Notes: generated by a model not told the origin, from the letters alone. Positions 11,764 through 23,110 are shown, numbered from the stretch's first letter. The stretch is 64,000 nucleotides of DNA from Pisaster brevispinus (GCA_023634235.1 JAMKCF010000019.1:9565684-9629683); one strand, 5' to 3'. Translations and numbers: made by a program.

Positions 11764-12031
11764 GTTGGCAATTCCATCTGAGACACCAGTCCAACATCAT
11801 GTTTTATCTTTGCCCCTTCAACCTTGTCGTCTTCTGGTTCTTAAGGATGACAAGTATACATCTTATCTCCATGGTATCACCGAGACAACCAGGGATCTCA
11901 TCACTGACAAATTAGTCATTGTTGAAACTAGAGTGAACCATAAATGTAGCATTGGTGACATACTGGAGTCATCATCATACCACATCTGGCAATTAGATAT
12001 GTCCCTAAACTCTACAAGTAAAATTGTTTGA
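11764..12031 (+). pseudogene. ALKBH6-like C-terminal exon, frameshifted
   Basis: It is preceded by TTCTCTCTTTAG|. The open frame contains LVLKDDKYTSYLHGI, matching the family's LLVLR..YTRLLHGI segment. The family's C-terminal (G)TRVSLTIR-VPK part appears in the +1 frame as LAIRYVPKLYK followed by TAA (12,019-12,021), so there is a frameshift at about 11,960. The original frame instead runs to a stop at 12,031. Confidence 0.75.
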
Positions 12032-12039
12032 CAAGAGGT

Positions 12040-14430
12040 GATAAAGAAATGGATAACTTCACCGATGTCTGAATTCTTACTTTGCCCATAGAGGGTGCTA
12101 TTTTCTTCTGCACCCCAAGCACAATGTATGAATCTCAAAATAGTTTATACTGTAAAATTTTGGTGCCACTGTCACTTTTTATTATTTTATCATTTTTTTC
12201 TAATGCATGCTAGAATTCCTGTGAACATCATTTGTGGCACACTTTAAAAATTTTGTGGCAAAAAAGTTGCATGCTCTTTACAGTGATTTTACTGGTACCA
12301 CCACACTGTCATGGCCAACTAACTATTCACCAAATTCACCTGACGTCATCACTGAGCCGAGTCTTGCTAGCACAATTTTTGACTTCAGTGAGGGCAATGA
12401 ATGTTTGACCTTGTGACCACATTGGCAAGGGGTCCATTGGCCCTTGCACTAATGTCTCAAATTAATATATTTGCCTATGGTCTGCTGTTTTGGGAGTCAA
12501 ATTGCATAACGATATGGTGCGCATGTAACCGTGAATGGTTGCCTAAAATGCACCCATGTGCACAATAATGCACCACACTGAACTGATTCCCAAAAAGGTT
12601 AATCAGTGTTGTAGGAACTTTGACAGTGACATTTCATTCTTCCCACTCCTAAACCTATTTATACATGGTTCAATTGTGCTTAACCTGCTGAAGACAACAT
12701 ACCACAAGAATATTGAAAAATAAAAACATCCAGTTTGGTTGAAAATCAAACTTACTATATATAGTTAGTATATCAACTGTTTGCTGAATTTTAAATCGTA
12801 TTAAGCAACTGCTTAAAGATTAAAGAAAAACATCATCCTGCTCCACTCAATAGTGTAGGTACATTGAAGCTAAGGGGTTCATAACAAGAGCATCTTTCTC
12901 TATTCTCTTTTATTTGATGCTAGCAATCTGGTATAGGTCCGTCAGATTGTTGAGTGTTAAAAAAAGGGTTACTGCATAGTATTAATAACTTGAGCAGACT
13001 TGTTCCTCATTACTTATAATCTAATCTTTTGAATTGCAAATTGATTTAAATAAATTGCGAAAACAAACATATTAGTATTTTGAACTTTGTGTTTGAATGC
13101 AGAATAATAAAGATTAATAAACCAGAAAGAAATTGTAGAGTTACATGAAAGGCAATACTCCTTAGACTTTGTCAGTGTGTCTTCATCAAGTCTGAACAAT
13201 CATTAGTAAATCTGCATAATTTATAAAAAAACATCTTCAGTGCCCAATGTTTTATGCCCAATGTTTGGTTTTAGGATGCTGACCTCCAAGCCAGGCACAT
13301 TAATCTCTGGTTGTGCAAATCAAACAATAGGCCTTTGTTTTGTCTGTGAGATTGAAAAAATGCACAAATGAATTGATCAATACGTTATATAGCCCCCCCC
13401 CCCCCCCCCAATTTTGTTTTGTGTCTTTGCCCCACTTAGTCCATTGTCTTGTTCCCATGGAGGAGTCCATAGCAACCCAATTGTTATTGTAGTTAACTTG
13501 AAGGATGCTGGAGGGAAGTGTTCCTTGTAGGTTCTATAACTGTATGGTTAATACATTCAGATAACTAGATTTCCCTCGCCAATGTAGTAAATTGTCAACA
13601 AAATAACAGTGGAGTAAAAACCATTCACAACAATTGTCAAGAAAAACAAAAACATTTCCTTGAATCATTTTTTTTGTGCAATAAGTAACCTTATTATTTT
13701 ACTTTTTTTTATGATGATAAACAAACCATTTCACTCCCAATGTTTGCATCACATTTCTCCAATGGGTAGCGCCGTAAAGCAAAATGCACTTGGTATGTGA
13801 ACAAACTATTATGGATTTACTTTTCACCCTGACATTTTATTATAATTAATCAAACTAAGTCTAAAGGCAAGGAAAGGGGGTCACATGACATGGCCCCAGG
13901 ATATAAGCCACGCCCACAGGAGCAAGCACAGGATCCCACTTCTCTTCCCCCCATACCCACCCCCAAAATATCAAAGGTGATTATTGTAATAAAACATTGC
14001 AAGAACATGCTCATTCACACCATGTTTAAAATGACAGGGAACAAATCATCACATAACATTTCCATGTTTAACTTTAATTCTAACTGTATACATGTTTAAC
14101 TGTTATACATTATTTGCTGCTCAGTTGAAAGATTGCATACCTGCATGAGACTTGATTAGATTTAATTGCTTTAATCTGGCGTTCTTGCCTAACTTGGAAC
14201 TTACTTTGAAACTCAATATTGAAATGTTAAACAAATATACCAAAAATCCCACTCCCATGTAAAATTACATATCAGTTTGTAATAAGAGAAAAATTAGTTA
14301 TATTACTCATTAACTGTATTAGTCCATTAGTCTGCTGTCTGCTCACATTGATTAAAATTAGTAAAAAAATATCAGCTGATTTCAATGGGTTTATTTCAGT
14401 CCTGATTTAGATTCTGCCACTCACTGATTA
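12040..14430. other. Gene-free stretch
   Basis: AT-rich, with a C homopolymer at about 13,392-13,408. No exon or element is recognised. Short open frames look random. Confidence 0.5.
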
Positions 14431-14437
14431 TCATCTT

Positions 14438-14583
14438 CTAGTTGTCTTCAACGACACTAAGGATCTCTTGAATCTTCTTAGTGTGGACATCTTGAAATGA
14501 CAGACCATCCACATTCCTGACGTCAGTTCCAGGCGTGTTAAAAAGAACTCTTGGCTGATCAGGATTTCTAACATCTTGTCCAC
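14438..14583 (-). CDS. Likely terminal exon, unrecognised protein
   Basis: On the complement, TATTTAG| leads into an open frame of 48 codons ending in TAG. It contains GGQDVRNPDQPRVLF, NTPGTDVRNVDGLSF and KKIQEILSVVEDN. Composition and phrase structure look like a genuine soluble protein C-terminus. The frame needs an incoming phase of one base. The nearest upstream exon piece (15,205-15,470) ends in phase 0 in its best frame and has a stop in the compatible frame, so the two do not join cleanly. I do not recognise the family. Confidence 0.5.
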
Positions 14584-14639
14584 CTAAATATATATAAAAC
14601 AGGTGTATATTTTACACAAATCTGACAGCGTGGATTAAT

Positions 14640-14850
14640 AGCTTTCCATGTCCAAACTGATTCTCTTAAAGCGACAGTAAATGTATCTTGGTGGTAACAG
14701 GGCAAACGAAAGACCTTCCCTCCTACTCTTGCAAAAGTTGTTCATGGTTGAAAGTTTCAACCCTTGCAGAGCCTAAGCTAAGCCAAAGGCTAAAAGAGCC
14801 TGTAAGAAAGACTCTGCTATTGTCAAAACTTCAGGACATTTAGTATTTTG
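14640..14850. repeat. Fragment of a dispersed repeat (GCAGAGTCTTTCT family)
   Basis: The complement of 14,800-14,840 reads TTTTGACAATAGCAGAGTCTTTCTTACAGGCT. This resembles one arm of the palindrome at 61,208-61,300 (GACCCTAGCAGAGTCTTTCT). Only one arm is obvious here. Confidence 0.45.
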
Positions 14851-15204
14851 CAGCAGTAAGTCCCCTTTTCCTCCCTACTCTTGAATTACCCATTTCCCTC
14901 CTTGTCTTGGTAACATATTCCAGTGAGTTGACCAACCATTTGAAACCATTCAACTGCACAGGTTGTGTGTTAAGGCACAACTGTACACAGAAATTCACAA
15001 ATTTCTGCTTTTTGTGTAGATGCGTTTATCACATAATATCAAACTGTAAGGTCCATCAAAGAACTGAACTAAATCCAACAAATTACATAGCATACATCAG
15101 TAGACTTAAAAGGTTGCAAACTGTATGTGGTATGCAAAAATTTACTAAATAGCTAGTAAATCTGCTCAAAACTGACTTTTGCAATGAAAATTATAAACCA
15201 TTAC

Positions 15205-15470
15205 CTGCTCAACATCCAGCAATACCTTTCTAAAACTCTCCTGCTCTTTATCCATCGGTGGGTACCCAACAGCCATCCGCCTGTACCTATCATGGATTGG
15301 GCACATACTGACTAGGTACAGAGGTGTAACTACCCCAGTTAGATACCCCAGCAGTCGGAGGTAGTCTCAGGCAATGGAATATAGGCGATGTTGCGACCGT
15401 TGTGAATGTCACAGTGGATGATATCTTTGACGATCACCCAATCCAAGTTTGTTGCTTCCATCTCCAATAC
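15205..15470 (-). pseudogene. Exon pieces of an unrecognised minus-strand gene
   Basis: On the complement, an acceptor-like CACTGTGAAG| opens a frame with NLDWVIVKDIIHCDIHNGRN and AYIPLPETT. After about 40 codons the coding signal moves to another frame with LLGYLTGVVTPLYLVS, CPIHDRYRRMAVGYPPMDK and SFRKVLLDVEQ. It ends at a good donor, GAGCAG|GTAATG. The switch between frames inside one exon implies a frameshift, or a missed intron too short to be real. With the phase conflict to the 14.4-kb exon, this suggests a decayed gene. The family is not recognised. Confidence 0.45.
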
Positions 15471-15499
15471 CTTCACAGTGTAAAAAGAAAAGTCAAACT

Positions 15500-15715
15500 A
15501 TCGGTTTACAACCCCGCCCATTGGCATGAACTGCTTAATATGCAAGTTATTTACTGATCAGCTCTCTGACTGGTCAACAGTTTACTTAACTTAAGGTGTA
15601 AAGCATCGATGTAGGTCAACCCCGTCTATTGTCATGAACTGTTTATGCAAATGATTTATTGATCTGTTCTCTGATTGGTCAACAGTTTACCGCAGTAAAT
15701 TTTTAAACTGTTACC
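15500..15715. repeat. Tandem duplication, ~115-bp unit
   Basis: Two adjacent blocks share AACCCCG, CATGAACTG, ATGCAA, TTTATTGATC or its variant, and CTGGTCAACAGTTTAC, with moderate divergence. No coding content. Confidence 0.6.
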
Positions 15716-16437
15716 TGCTGCACTAAACCTTCTATTAGTATTATTCATGAATAAACAATGAACATGTTATGTGCATTTTTACAGAATACAGCTTTGTGAC
15801 CTACAGAGCCAAACTATTTACAGTCCGACTGGTCCGTTTTCCTCTATCCTCGTTCCCAGGGGTGATCGATTTCGCCGTGCCATTACCACAAGTTTTTGCA
15901 TTTGCAAGTACAACTTACAGGGAGTCTTACCTTTCCCAAAATATTACTTTGTTTCTAAGGTTTGTTTACATGGCACACAATGACGTAAAAGACCCCACAC
16001 AAAAACAGGGCCCATTGTATTCAGGTGACCCCCATGATTTACATACTTCAAATTAACCAAGGAAGACGTCAACTGATACATACATCACATGTGGGTTTTG
16101 GGGCTTTTTTTCAATTCAAAGAAATAAACTTCAATCACTGAGAACTTTTAACTGGAGGATAAAGTAAGCATCCTGCAAAATTATTTCGTCTGCTGAAGTT
16201 CCTGCGCTCCGTTGGTTATAAATCAAAAGTATGTTGAAAAATGTGAACCTTCAAAGTGCGATGAGTTTCTGTGTGAGTGCTGCACTCAACACGGCCAGAG
16301 AAATAGAGATGTTGTTCGATGGTACCCACTGTCATGGTGTCACCTCACTCACTTGTTATATAGATCAGATAAGTCAAGAAAGATGCATTCGAGTTTTCGA
16401 TTTATGAAAAAGACAGTTTTTTGCTGTTTCTCAAAGT

Positions 16438-16620
16438 AGGCACTGTATTCAACTGAAACTTTTACAGGTGACTTTTATTACATCTTTTTTGAAGTTTGCC
16501 TATTTAAATCAGCACTAGATTGACAAAAGATGACACCTTTACTTTTGTGAATGTCATTGCATTTGCAATCCCACTGTCAAGTTTTTTTAATGTTTCCACT
16601 CGTCAATGCTCGTCAGTCAC
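16438..16620. repeat. Dispersed repeat, second copy at 59.37-59.53 kb
   Basis: CACTGTATTCA(A/G)CTGAA, TGACTTTTATT and AAATCAGC..TAG.TTGACAAAA occur in the same order here and at about 59,366-59,530. Termini and class are not clear. Confidence 0.5.
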
Positions 16621-16765
16621 TAGCCTGTGACTGAGTCATTGAGTGTCAACAAAGTCAATTCAAGAACACATTTAATATTTAGTTAATTTCCATAATTTTT
16701 AGGCTATGCGATATTTTTTAAATAATTAAAAATCTGATAAAAGACTGGGGCTTAATGATGCTCAC

Positions 16766-16777
16766 CTGTGGTCCGAC
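16766..16777 (-). other. Possible 12-nt microexon
   Basis: The complement reads CTTGTTTTAG|GTCGGACCACAG|GTGAGC, a strong acceptor and a strong donor only 12 nt apart. Twelve is a multiple of three, so inclusion would add four residues (VGPQ in phase 0) without a frame change. It lies upstream of the minus-strand exon pieces at 14.4-15.5 kb and may belong to that gene. Chance pairing of splice-like motifs cannot be excluded. Confidence 0.3.
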
Positions 16778-16899
16778 CTAAAACAAGAAAATAAGATGTT
16801 TTTTCGTTGCACAAAAGTATTAACAAACAACTTATTTGGAAATCTGCTGTGTGCTAATGCCGATGGATATCATAATCATATACAGCTCAGTTGGCTGGC

Positions 16900-17335
16900 G
16901 TCCGCGCAATAGCAACTAGCTCACTGTATGTGGCAATCTTGCCGAAAATGCGTTCGGAACCAGCGAGAAAGTTTTGGATTATTCCATTCCACAAAAAAGG
17001 CCTTACGGACGGGAAGTAAAAAATTGTTAACTTGTTGTGTTAGTTCATGAAGTAATCTACTCGGGTGCTATATAAAAAATATAATCATAAATTGTTTTAA
17101 CACCCTAGTCAGAAGATGCATGTAATTTCGCGGATTGTTTTGTAGGTCACTCATAGCATTCACTAATCGATTTCAATACATTGCCTCAACAACATGGTAT
17201 GATCCCTATTATTCCTGTAATATTGATCACAAGAGGGCGCCAAACCGGATTAAGTAGTAGACATTTTTAAACCACGAGGAGAGCGCGAACAATGGCTTTT
17301 CAGCGAGGCTGAGCATGTGATAAAAAATGGACAAG
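16900..17335 (+). promoter_or_regulatory. Candidate promoter and 5' exon
   Basis: The segment is GC-richer than its surroundings (AGGGCGCCAAACCGG, GAGGAGAGCGCGAACAATGG). It contains ATG codons followed at once by stops, and a final ATGGACAAG|GTAAAC donor at 17,335. This could be a 5' exon of a plus-strand transcript continuing at 19,389. The microexon candidate on the other strand would make the interval a shared promoter. Weak evidence. Confidence 0.3.
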
Positions 17336-17339
17336 GTAA

Positions 17340-19388
17340 ACTTATATTTTTCTTCATTTTAACAAAAATGTTCCTTCATTTCAAAGCAGAATAACAAATA
17401 ACATATCTTCAGATGTTATTTGTTAATTGGTAAAACTGATACTCCTTAACTTGTCAGAGCATGGCAACAAATTGTCGCCAGCGTCGAAAATATTTCGAAG
17501 TGGCGGACTTACCCGCCATACCAATTGCATTTTAGCAGAGGGCCAAACTAGTTCCAGTTTTTCGAGAAAACGTACCGTATTTTAACTTAAAAACTTTGTA
17601 TCGGAGACTGTCATGACTGTTCGCCAATTAAAATTTGACATTTAAAAGTAGAGATCGTAATTAAGAATTTGAAAATCATGAAAACCTGCTGTACATACTA
17701 GTTATTTTTGTCATCAAATTGCCAATATAACTTACGTATTTTTTATTATATCGCATAGTCTGCAGCAGTGCTAGTTTAAATTTTAATAAATAATAAGTAT
17801 TGCTCTGTTTAATGAAATTTTCTCTTCGAGGAGATAAATTTTACAGAATGTATTTATGGAAAAGAAAAAAAAATCTTTGATGGAGCTTCGGCTATATCAG
17901 TGATATGATGTATTTAAGATTAGTTAAGAGCCATACAAGGTCTGTGTCTTTTTGTGTGCAGTGCGCCCGGTACAAACCAATGTATAAACCACATTATGCT
18001 GGCATGATATTCTTCAATCCTAATTTATTCTGATTTCCAATTTGTGTTGCCCTTGTCGGACAAACCAGAAAAGTTTTGATTAGTTTCAGGTTTGGTATTC
18101 TTTTCTACTTTTAGTCTGATATCCTTGGCTTTTTTTTACTCTTGGGGATAAATCAGAAACAATGTGATGACATAGCTTGAAATGTCTTCTACAGCTTACA
18201 TCATTTGTACATGTACATATAGATCAGCACTTGTACTCAAAAAGGTCAAGCACATTGGCAGCGCACTAAGCCAATATGTACATCAATGTAAAAAATGGCA
18301 AATCAAAGATAAGATACCGATAAGCAGTTCGTAAAAACTGTATGTTTGTTGTTTTCTTGCATCAATGGCCAAAAAAATAGTAACAATTCGCCGTATTTTT
18401 TACCACGTGAGGGCGTATGTGGATAAATTTCACATGATGAAAAACAAGTAAACAAACAGGGTTTTTTCACTTTTTTATCGCTATTTTTTATGTATTTCTT
18501 CATTGGTGCAAGAAAACTACAAACAGGCAATTATAATAAGCTAAAACTGCTATTGTGATGCAAGACATTCCCTGATGACAGCGCCCTCATGCGGTCAAAA
18601 ATATGGTCAATTGAAAACTACCAAAGATCATTTTACTTTACATTCTCATCACGTGAGTTTGGTTTACAACTTTACACAATTCCGCATGTGGTCAAAAATA
18701 CTTGAATTGTGAACATTTGATCAGCAATTAAAGTTAAAGATGTAAAAAGCAATAGCAATGCAGGCCAAAGTGTAACTTTTAGGTTGAAACCAACCTCTCA
18801 GCCCCTCATCCCCTTCAGGGGTGCATCTAGACTCTTTGGTGGAGGTGAGAGTATAAGCTACTGCCATCATGTGTGTGTGTGTGTGTGTGTGGAGAGAGGT
18901 TGCCAAGTTATATTAGATGCAAAAATGCCAAATTACACTAGTAGAATTGGGTATGTGCTAAATAGCAGGATTTGGGGTTATTTGACAACCCCCCTCCCTG
19001 AAAAATTGTAATTGCTCTAGTGACATCTCTACCTTTTTATTTGTCTATTAGAATAAATTTTTAAAAAGCATGCCTCTGTGGAGTGTGGCGGGCATAAACG
19101 CCCTGAGAGACCCTTTCTTCAGTGCACTAGTGCCCCCCTTTTGTTGTGCTTTTAATTTTTTTAATTAAGACTTGGATACCTTTAAAATATTTAAATTTTC
19201 TACCAGCCAAAAGATTTAACATGGAAATTTTGGCTAGATATTTTTGTTAATTTTATTTATTTATTTATTGAACAAATTTGAACAATTTTCAACAGATCAC
19301 TTGTATAGTTTAAATCCTGAATTGTTTCTTTACATTTGCATTATGTAGATCCGACATGTATTTAACTGTATGGCTATTTCTTATGCAG
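17340..19388. other. Gene-free stretch
   Basis: No recognised exon or element apart from the GT microsatellite at 18,871. Several ACATGTACAT phrases are present. Confidence 0.45.
18871..18891 (+). repeat. (GT)n microsatellite
   Basis: About ten uninterrupted GT dinucleotides. No other feature is attached. Confidence 0.9.
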
Positions 19389-19504
19389 TGTCAGCAAACT
19401 TTGATGTGAATGATGCTTGTTACCGTGCAACGTGCATACATCGGTGTGTGAAGGATGCAACCACACAAGGAACAGCATGACACCTACAACCTCAAGTTGC
19501 TGAG
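19389..19504 (+). other. Exon-like segment with strong splice borders
   Basis: TTTCTTATGCAG| precedes and GCTGAG|GTGAGT follows, both near consensus, for a 116-nt segment. One frame is open for 31 codons (VSANFDVNDACYRATC...) before TGA, and the other two stop early. This fits an untranslated or non-coding RNA exon, or the last coding part of a short frame. It could be spliced to the 17,335 donor. No similarity recognised. Confidence 0.35.
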
Positions 19505-20259
19505 GTGAGTCAATGCATCAAACTTTCTTCAGTTAACTGTCAGTAAGGCCCATTGAATGTTTTATCCCTTGTCACTCGGTGCATTTATACAGCCAGCATT
19601 GAGGCAATTCAACTGTACACAGGTGCATAAAAGGAAATTCAGATTTAATGCTGGCAAACCTTCAAACTTATTCATGTCTCCATGCAATTAAACATTGAAT
19701 GATTCTTGTATTGTTTAGAGATCAATCTCCCTGGAAGTCATGACCCCAAAACATTGTACAATCCTTTTCGCAAGTTAAAGAAATAGATTTGCCATTTGAA
19801 CAACTATGACCCCAACAAGTGAACTGGTATTTAGTTTTTGCTGTGTATTTTGTCCAGTAGTGAATAGTTCCTTGAAGGCAATAATAACTCAGATATTGTT
19901 TTTTTCATGATGAATTTCATTATATATTTTTATTGTACACTTTGATGGACTTCTTCATTTATAAAAATGCAAACTAGTTTTTGTTCAAGGCATAAACCCA
20001 CCATGGAAGCTTTGAACCGTACGTCCTTTTTCTCATGATATGGTTTTGCACACAAATACTTGTGTTTTACATGAGTTTTCTTTTTTAGTCCCAACATTGT
20101 GTGATTTCATGGGCATACATGTACTGCGTTACTTCCAGCTGTTTTTCATCTTCAACTTTATACTTGGAAAAGATTTACACAAAGTTAAGTCCAAATATGC
20201 AGCCACTAGACCTTCGACTTCATCAACCTTGCATTGGGTTGAGCGAACATGATCTCACA

Positions 20260-21540
20260 CTCTAGCCCAGCCTCGGGCTTGTGAGCGCCAAATTGAAGAC
20301 CAAGAAAGCAGACTGCCTTGTCCAATTTCTGTCAGCGATCTGGGAGAGTCTTCACCTACTCCAGAACCTCCTCAGCCAGTTCCTCCAGTCTCAAGAGCAC
20401 AAAATGCTGTTAATTCAGCACAAGGCAGGATACGGACAAACTCACCTTGGGTCCTCCCTCCGGACCAACCAGTGTCATACTTTCTTGGACAACTTCCACA
20501 CGCGGACAGCATTCATTCAACATGACAGCGCCCATGCTGTTGATGCCTCTGCAATTCTAGCTACTTTCCTTGTACAAAGCCCCTCAGCAGTGGCTGATCA
20601 ATGTCCCTCTACATTTGCAAGGCAACCCAGCCACCCTGTGTCAGCTTATATTTTCACCAGCATTGGTGAGTCCGATTGGGTTTTGCCGTTTGTAGTAGAT
20701 GACTTTGTTTCTACCAGCGACTTGGTTGTGGATGGAGGGATCAAAATTTCGCAACCCCCATTGCAAATCAGTGGGCACCCCAGTGACAACGAAGGTCCTT
20801 ATACATGGTCAGAAGAACCTCATTCAGACAAATTGGCCCATGTAGACTTCAAAGAGGAACTACAAATCAACCAGGTTCCATTGGAACAAGAAAAATATTT
20901 CAAGGCCCCGAAACTGCCAAGCCAGGTGAAAACTGAAAACCTCTTTTAAAGAAACTTGTTCTTCCTTGGTAACCAAAGATGACAGACTGAAAGACTCCGA
21001 CAATCATCTGTCAGAGGTAGCTTTGCCTCACACATCTGGTCGATGCTTTGTTGGTTTTATATGCCCAGAGTCAGTCAACATTAGTCTAGTTTTGCAGCAT
21101 GTTACATCAGCGCTCATCCTGCTTTGATCAGCTAGCCAAAGCCAGGCGCTGTCAAGGCAGCATGCTGTTGATGATCTTCTGGATCAACGATTTGACAGCT
21201 TCAAGCAAAATTCCCCTTTTATGGGAAGAGGAGGCATAGAAAGCATCCAAACTGGCTGCATATTTGACTATGACAGTGGGATCCAGTGCTACTTCTTCTA
21301 AAGGGAATAGATACTCCCCATACTACTCGACGATGACCCAGAAGTTTCGTGGCAGCCTCTCCTTTCTTTACCAAAGGAGACAAGGCTCAACCTACAAGCC
21401 AATGTTTGGAGCCCAGAAGTTTGCAGCACCAGATTGAAGGAGATTTCAAGCAGATCGAGGGTCAAATTGAGGATCAAATAATTCTAAGGCAAAAAAGCAG
21501 TTTTGTCAGAGAAGAGACAGAAAGTTGCAGCTGAGTTTTC
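20260..21540 (+). pseudogene. DIRS gag-like region
   Basis: One frame reads CERQIEDQESRLPCPISVSD followed by a P/S/E-rich tract (GESSPTPEPPQPVPPV) and SPWVLPPDQPVSYFLGQLPH. Later parts switch frame several times, with readable pieces such as DDDPEVSWQPLLSLPKETRL. Another frame holds a 222-residue open stretch from 20,281 that I consider out of frame with the ancestral gag. Identity as gag comes from position upstream of the RT, not from a conserved motif. Confidence 0.55.
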
Positions 21541-21744
21541 TTTAAAATTGTGTTCCCCTTTTTTGGAGATCGCTCACTTGGATACTACAATTGGTGATTA
21601 GACACAAAATAGAGTTTGTATCAAATCCAATTCAGTTACAGTAAACAGTGCTGGTAATGTGCATGACCTCCCAGTCTCAAGTAGAGATTACTCAAGTAGA
21701 GGTTTAGAAGTTATCAAACAAAAGGGCAATCACTGTGGAAATTA

Positions 21745-22145
21745 CCAGTGGATGCCCAGTTTATTTTGTCACTGTTCTTAATTCCCAAGGAGGCAGGGGA
21801 ACTTCGATCAGCCATAAATCTGCATTCACACAGCAAGTTTGTTAAATACCAACACTTCATCAAGATGGAAGGTATCAGGCTAGTAAAATATCTACTAGAT
21901 CAAGGAGATTCGATGGCTTCAATCGACCTCAAGGACGCTTATTTTATGGTCCCCATTATCTTTATTTCACATGACGAACCATCTGTTCCAGTTTACCCAC
22001 CTACATGTACCCTTCGGGCTGTCATAATTGCGCCTCACACATTTACAAGAATCTTGCTTGAAGCCAGTCGCAGCACACCTGAGAGAAAAGGGAATTTGAT
22101 GTGTGTTCTACCTGGATGAAATCCTTATCCTGGGCAGATCCCTAA
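21745..22145 (+). pseudogene. DIRS reverse transcriptase domain
   Basis: Recognisable motifs are LFLIPKEAGELRSAINL, KFVKYQHFIKMEG and SIDLKDAYFMVPI (motif A with its aspartate). Then comes a frameshift, and VFYLDEILILGR in another frame, where DIRS elements have a YLDD catalytic motif. The second catalytic aspartate is thus changed to glutamate. With the frameshift, the domain must be inactive. Confidence 0.85.
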
Positions 22146-22209
22146 AGGGAGTGTACATAAAAACATCCAGCTCATGGTCAGTCTGCTACAACGGCTACGT
22201 TAACTCATC

Positions 22210-22720
22210 AATTGGGTGAAACCACAGCTACACCCATTACAATGGCTAACTTACCTGGGGTTATGCATTGTTACTGGTACGATGACTCTGTCTCTACCAT
22301 CAGAAAAAGTCAACCACTGGCAGGGCATTTTGCTGTCACAGACCTCAACAGTCCGAGAGTTGGCTCAGCTCATTGGCCGACTGTCGCCAAGCATACAAGC
22401 AGTGTTTCCATCACCTCTGTATTACCAAAATGTGCAACAGGACAAGATTGCAGTACTACACCAGAACAACTCAGACGAGTCTCAAGTGCTCCTATCTCAG
22501 TTATCCAAAAAAGAACTGGAAAGGTAGATCAGTTGCATAAAGATTTTGAATGGTCAGACCCTTCTCATTCCTAAACCAGACTACAACAGATGCATCACAC
22601 CAAGGTTGGGGTGCTTGGATGATGCTGAACTTTCAGACAGGAGGCAGATGGAGCAAAGCAGAACAAAATCTGCACATCATAAACAAGCTGTTGGTTTACT
22701 ATGCCCTCCAAGCATTAGTG
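22210..22720 (+). pseudogene. DIRS RNase H and linker region
   Basis: TYLGLCIVTGTMTLSLPSEK and VRELAQLIGRLSPSIQAVFP match the RT/RNase H connection of DIRS elements. After a frameshift, TTDASHQGWGAW, TGGRWSKAEQNLHI and LLVYYALQAL follow, as in the RNase H core where TDAS carries a catalytic aspartate. Frames are broken between the parts. Confidence 0.8.
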
Positions 22721-22949
22721 AGGTAAGTGAGCTATCATTTGTTTACAAGTGGATAACTGACACCCATGCTGTACAAAAGCCACAAAGATGGGACACATTC
22801 ACATGAACTGTCCAACCTAGGAATCCAGATCTGGACTTAGCGTCTGCACAGTGGAATAACACAGAGTGTCCTGGTATTTGTGTCCTTGAGAACAATGCTT
22901 TACCATAACTGCTTTGTCCTTCAAATGGACATCAAGCTGTAGGTCCTGT

Positions 22950-23110
22950 GTACTAGGATTGGTAGTGCACGTAAAAGAACCCAGATCACTTTATCTTGAA
23001 AGAGTAGGGGTTATCCCCGGTGTTTCTGGTTCACGTAGCAAGCATCCTTGTTTGCAGGTTTCCTCAGGCTTGCAAGCTACAGCGATTAAGTTCACTTATG
23101 AGGCAGCCTT
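22950..23110 (+). repeat. SINE body fragment inside the DIRS element
   Basis: CGTAAAAGAACCCAG, GAAAGAGTAGGGGTTATCCCCGGTG or close forms, and TTTCTGGTT match the SINE at 62.9 kb (CGTAAAAGAACCCAGTGCAC ... GGGGTTCTCCCCGGTGTTCC). Head and tail are missing. It separates the RNase H and recombinase parts, so it inserted after the DIRS element had landed. Confidence 0.7.

Larger units (their letters stand above)
10293..12021 (+). pseudogene. ALKBH6 (AlkB homologue 6)-like gene relic
   Basis: Three pieces resemble ALKBH6, a 2-oxoglutarate/Fe(II) dioxygenase-family protein, in the right order and strand: the N-terminus (10293-10328), the APKPKW..NWG exon (11088-11138) and the C-terminal exon (11764-12021). 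The exon that should carry the iron-binding HxD motif, and the one with the IYY-type segment that follows the N-terminus, were not found in the introns. The middle piece has TGA where the family has tryptophan, and the last piece is frameshifted before its end. Splice borders are still good. This pattern fits a pseudogene or decayed duplicate. A mis-assembled real gene is the alternative. Family identity rests on remembered ALKBH6 sequence, not on a search. Confidence 0.75.

Noticed and set aside
16900..17010. Minus-strand phrase LAGSERIFGKIATYSELVAI, resembling the kinesin LAGSER motif or an alkyltransferase-like segment
   Set aside because: Too short, no further motif of either family on any side, and the frame stops soon after.
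20281..20949. A 222-residue frame as an independent host gene
   Set aside because: It lies out of frame over the gag-like region of the DIRS element, and another frame carries the more plausible gag-type text.
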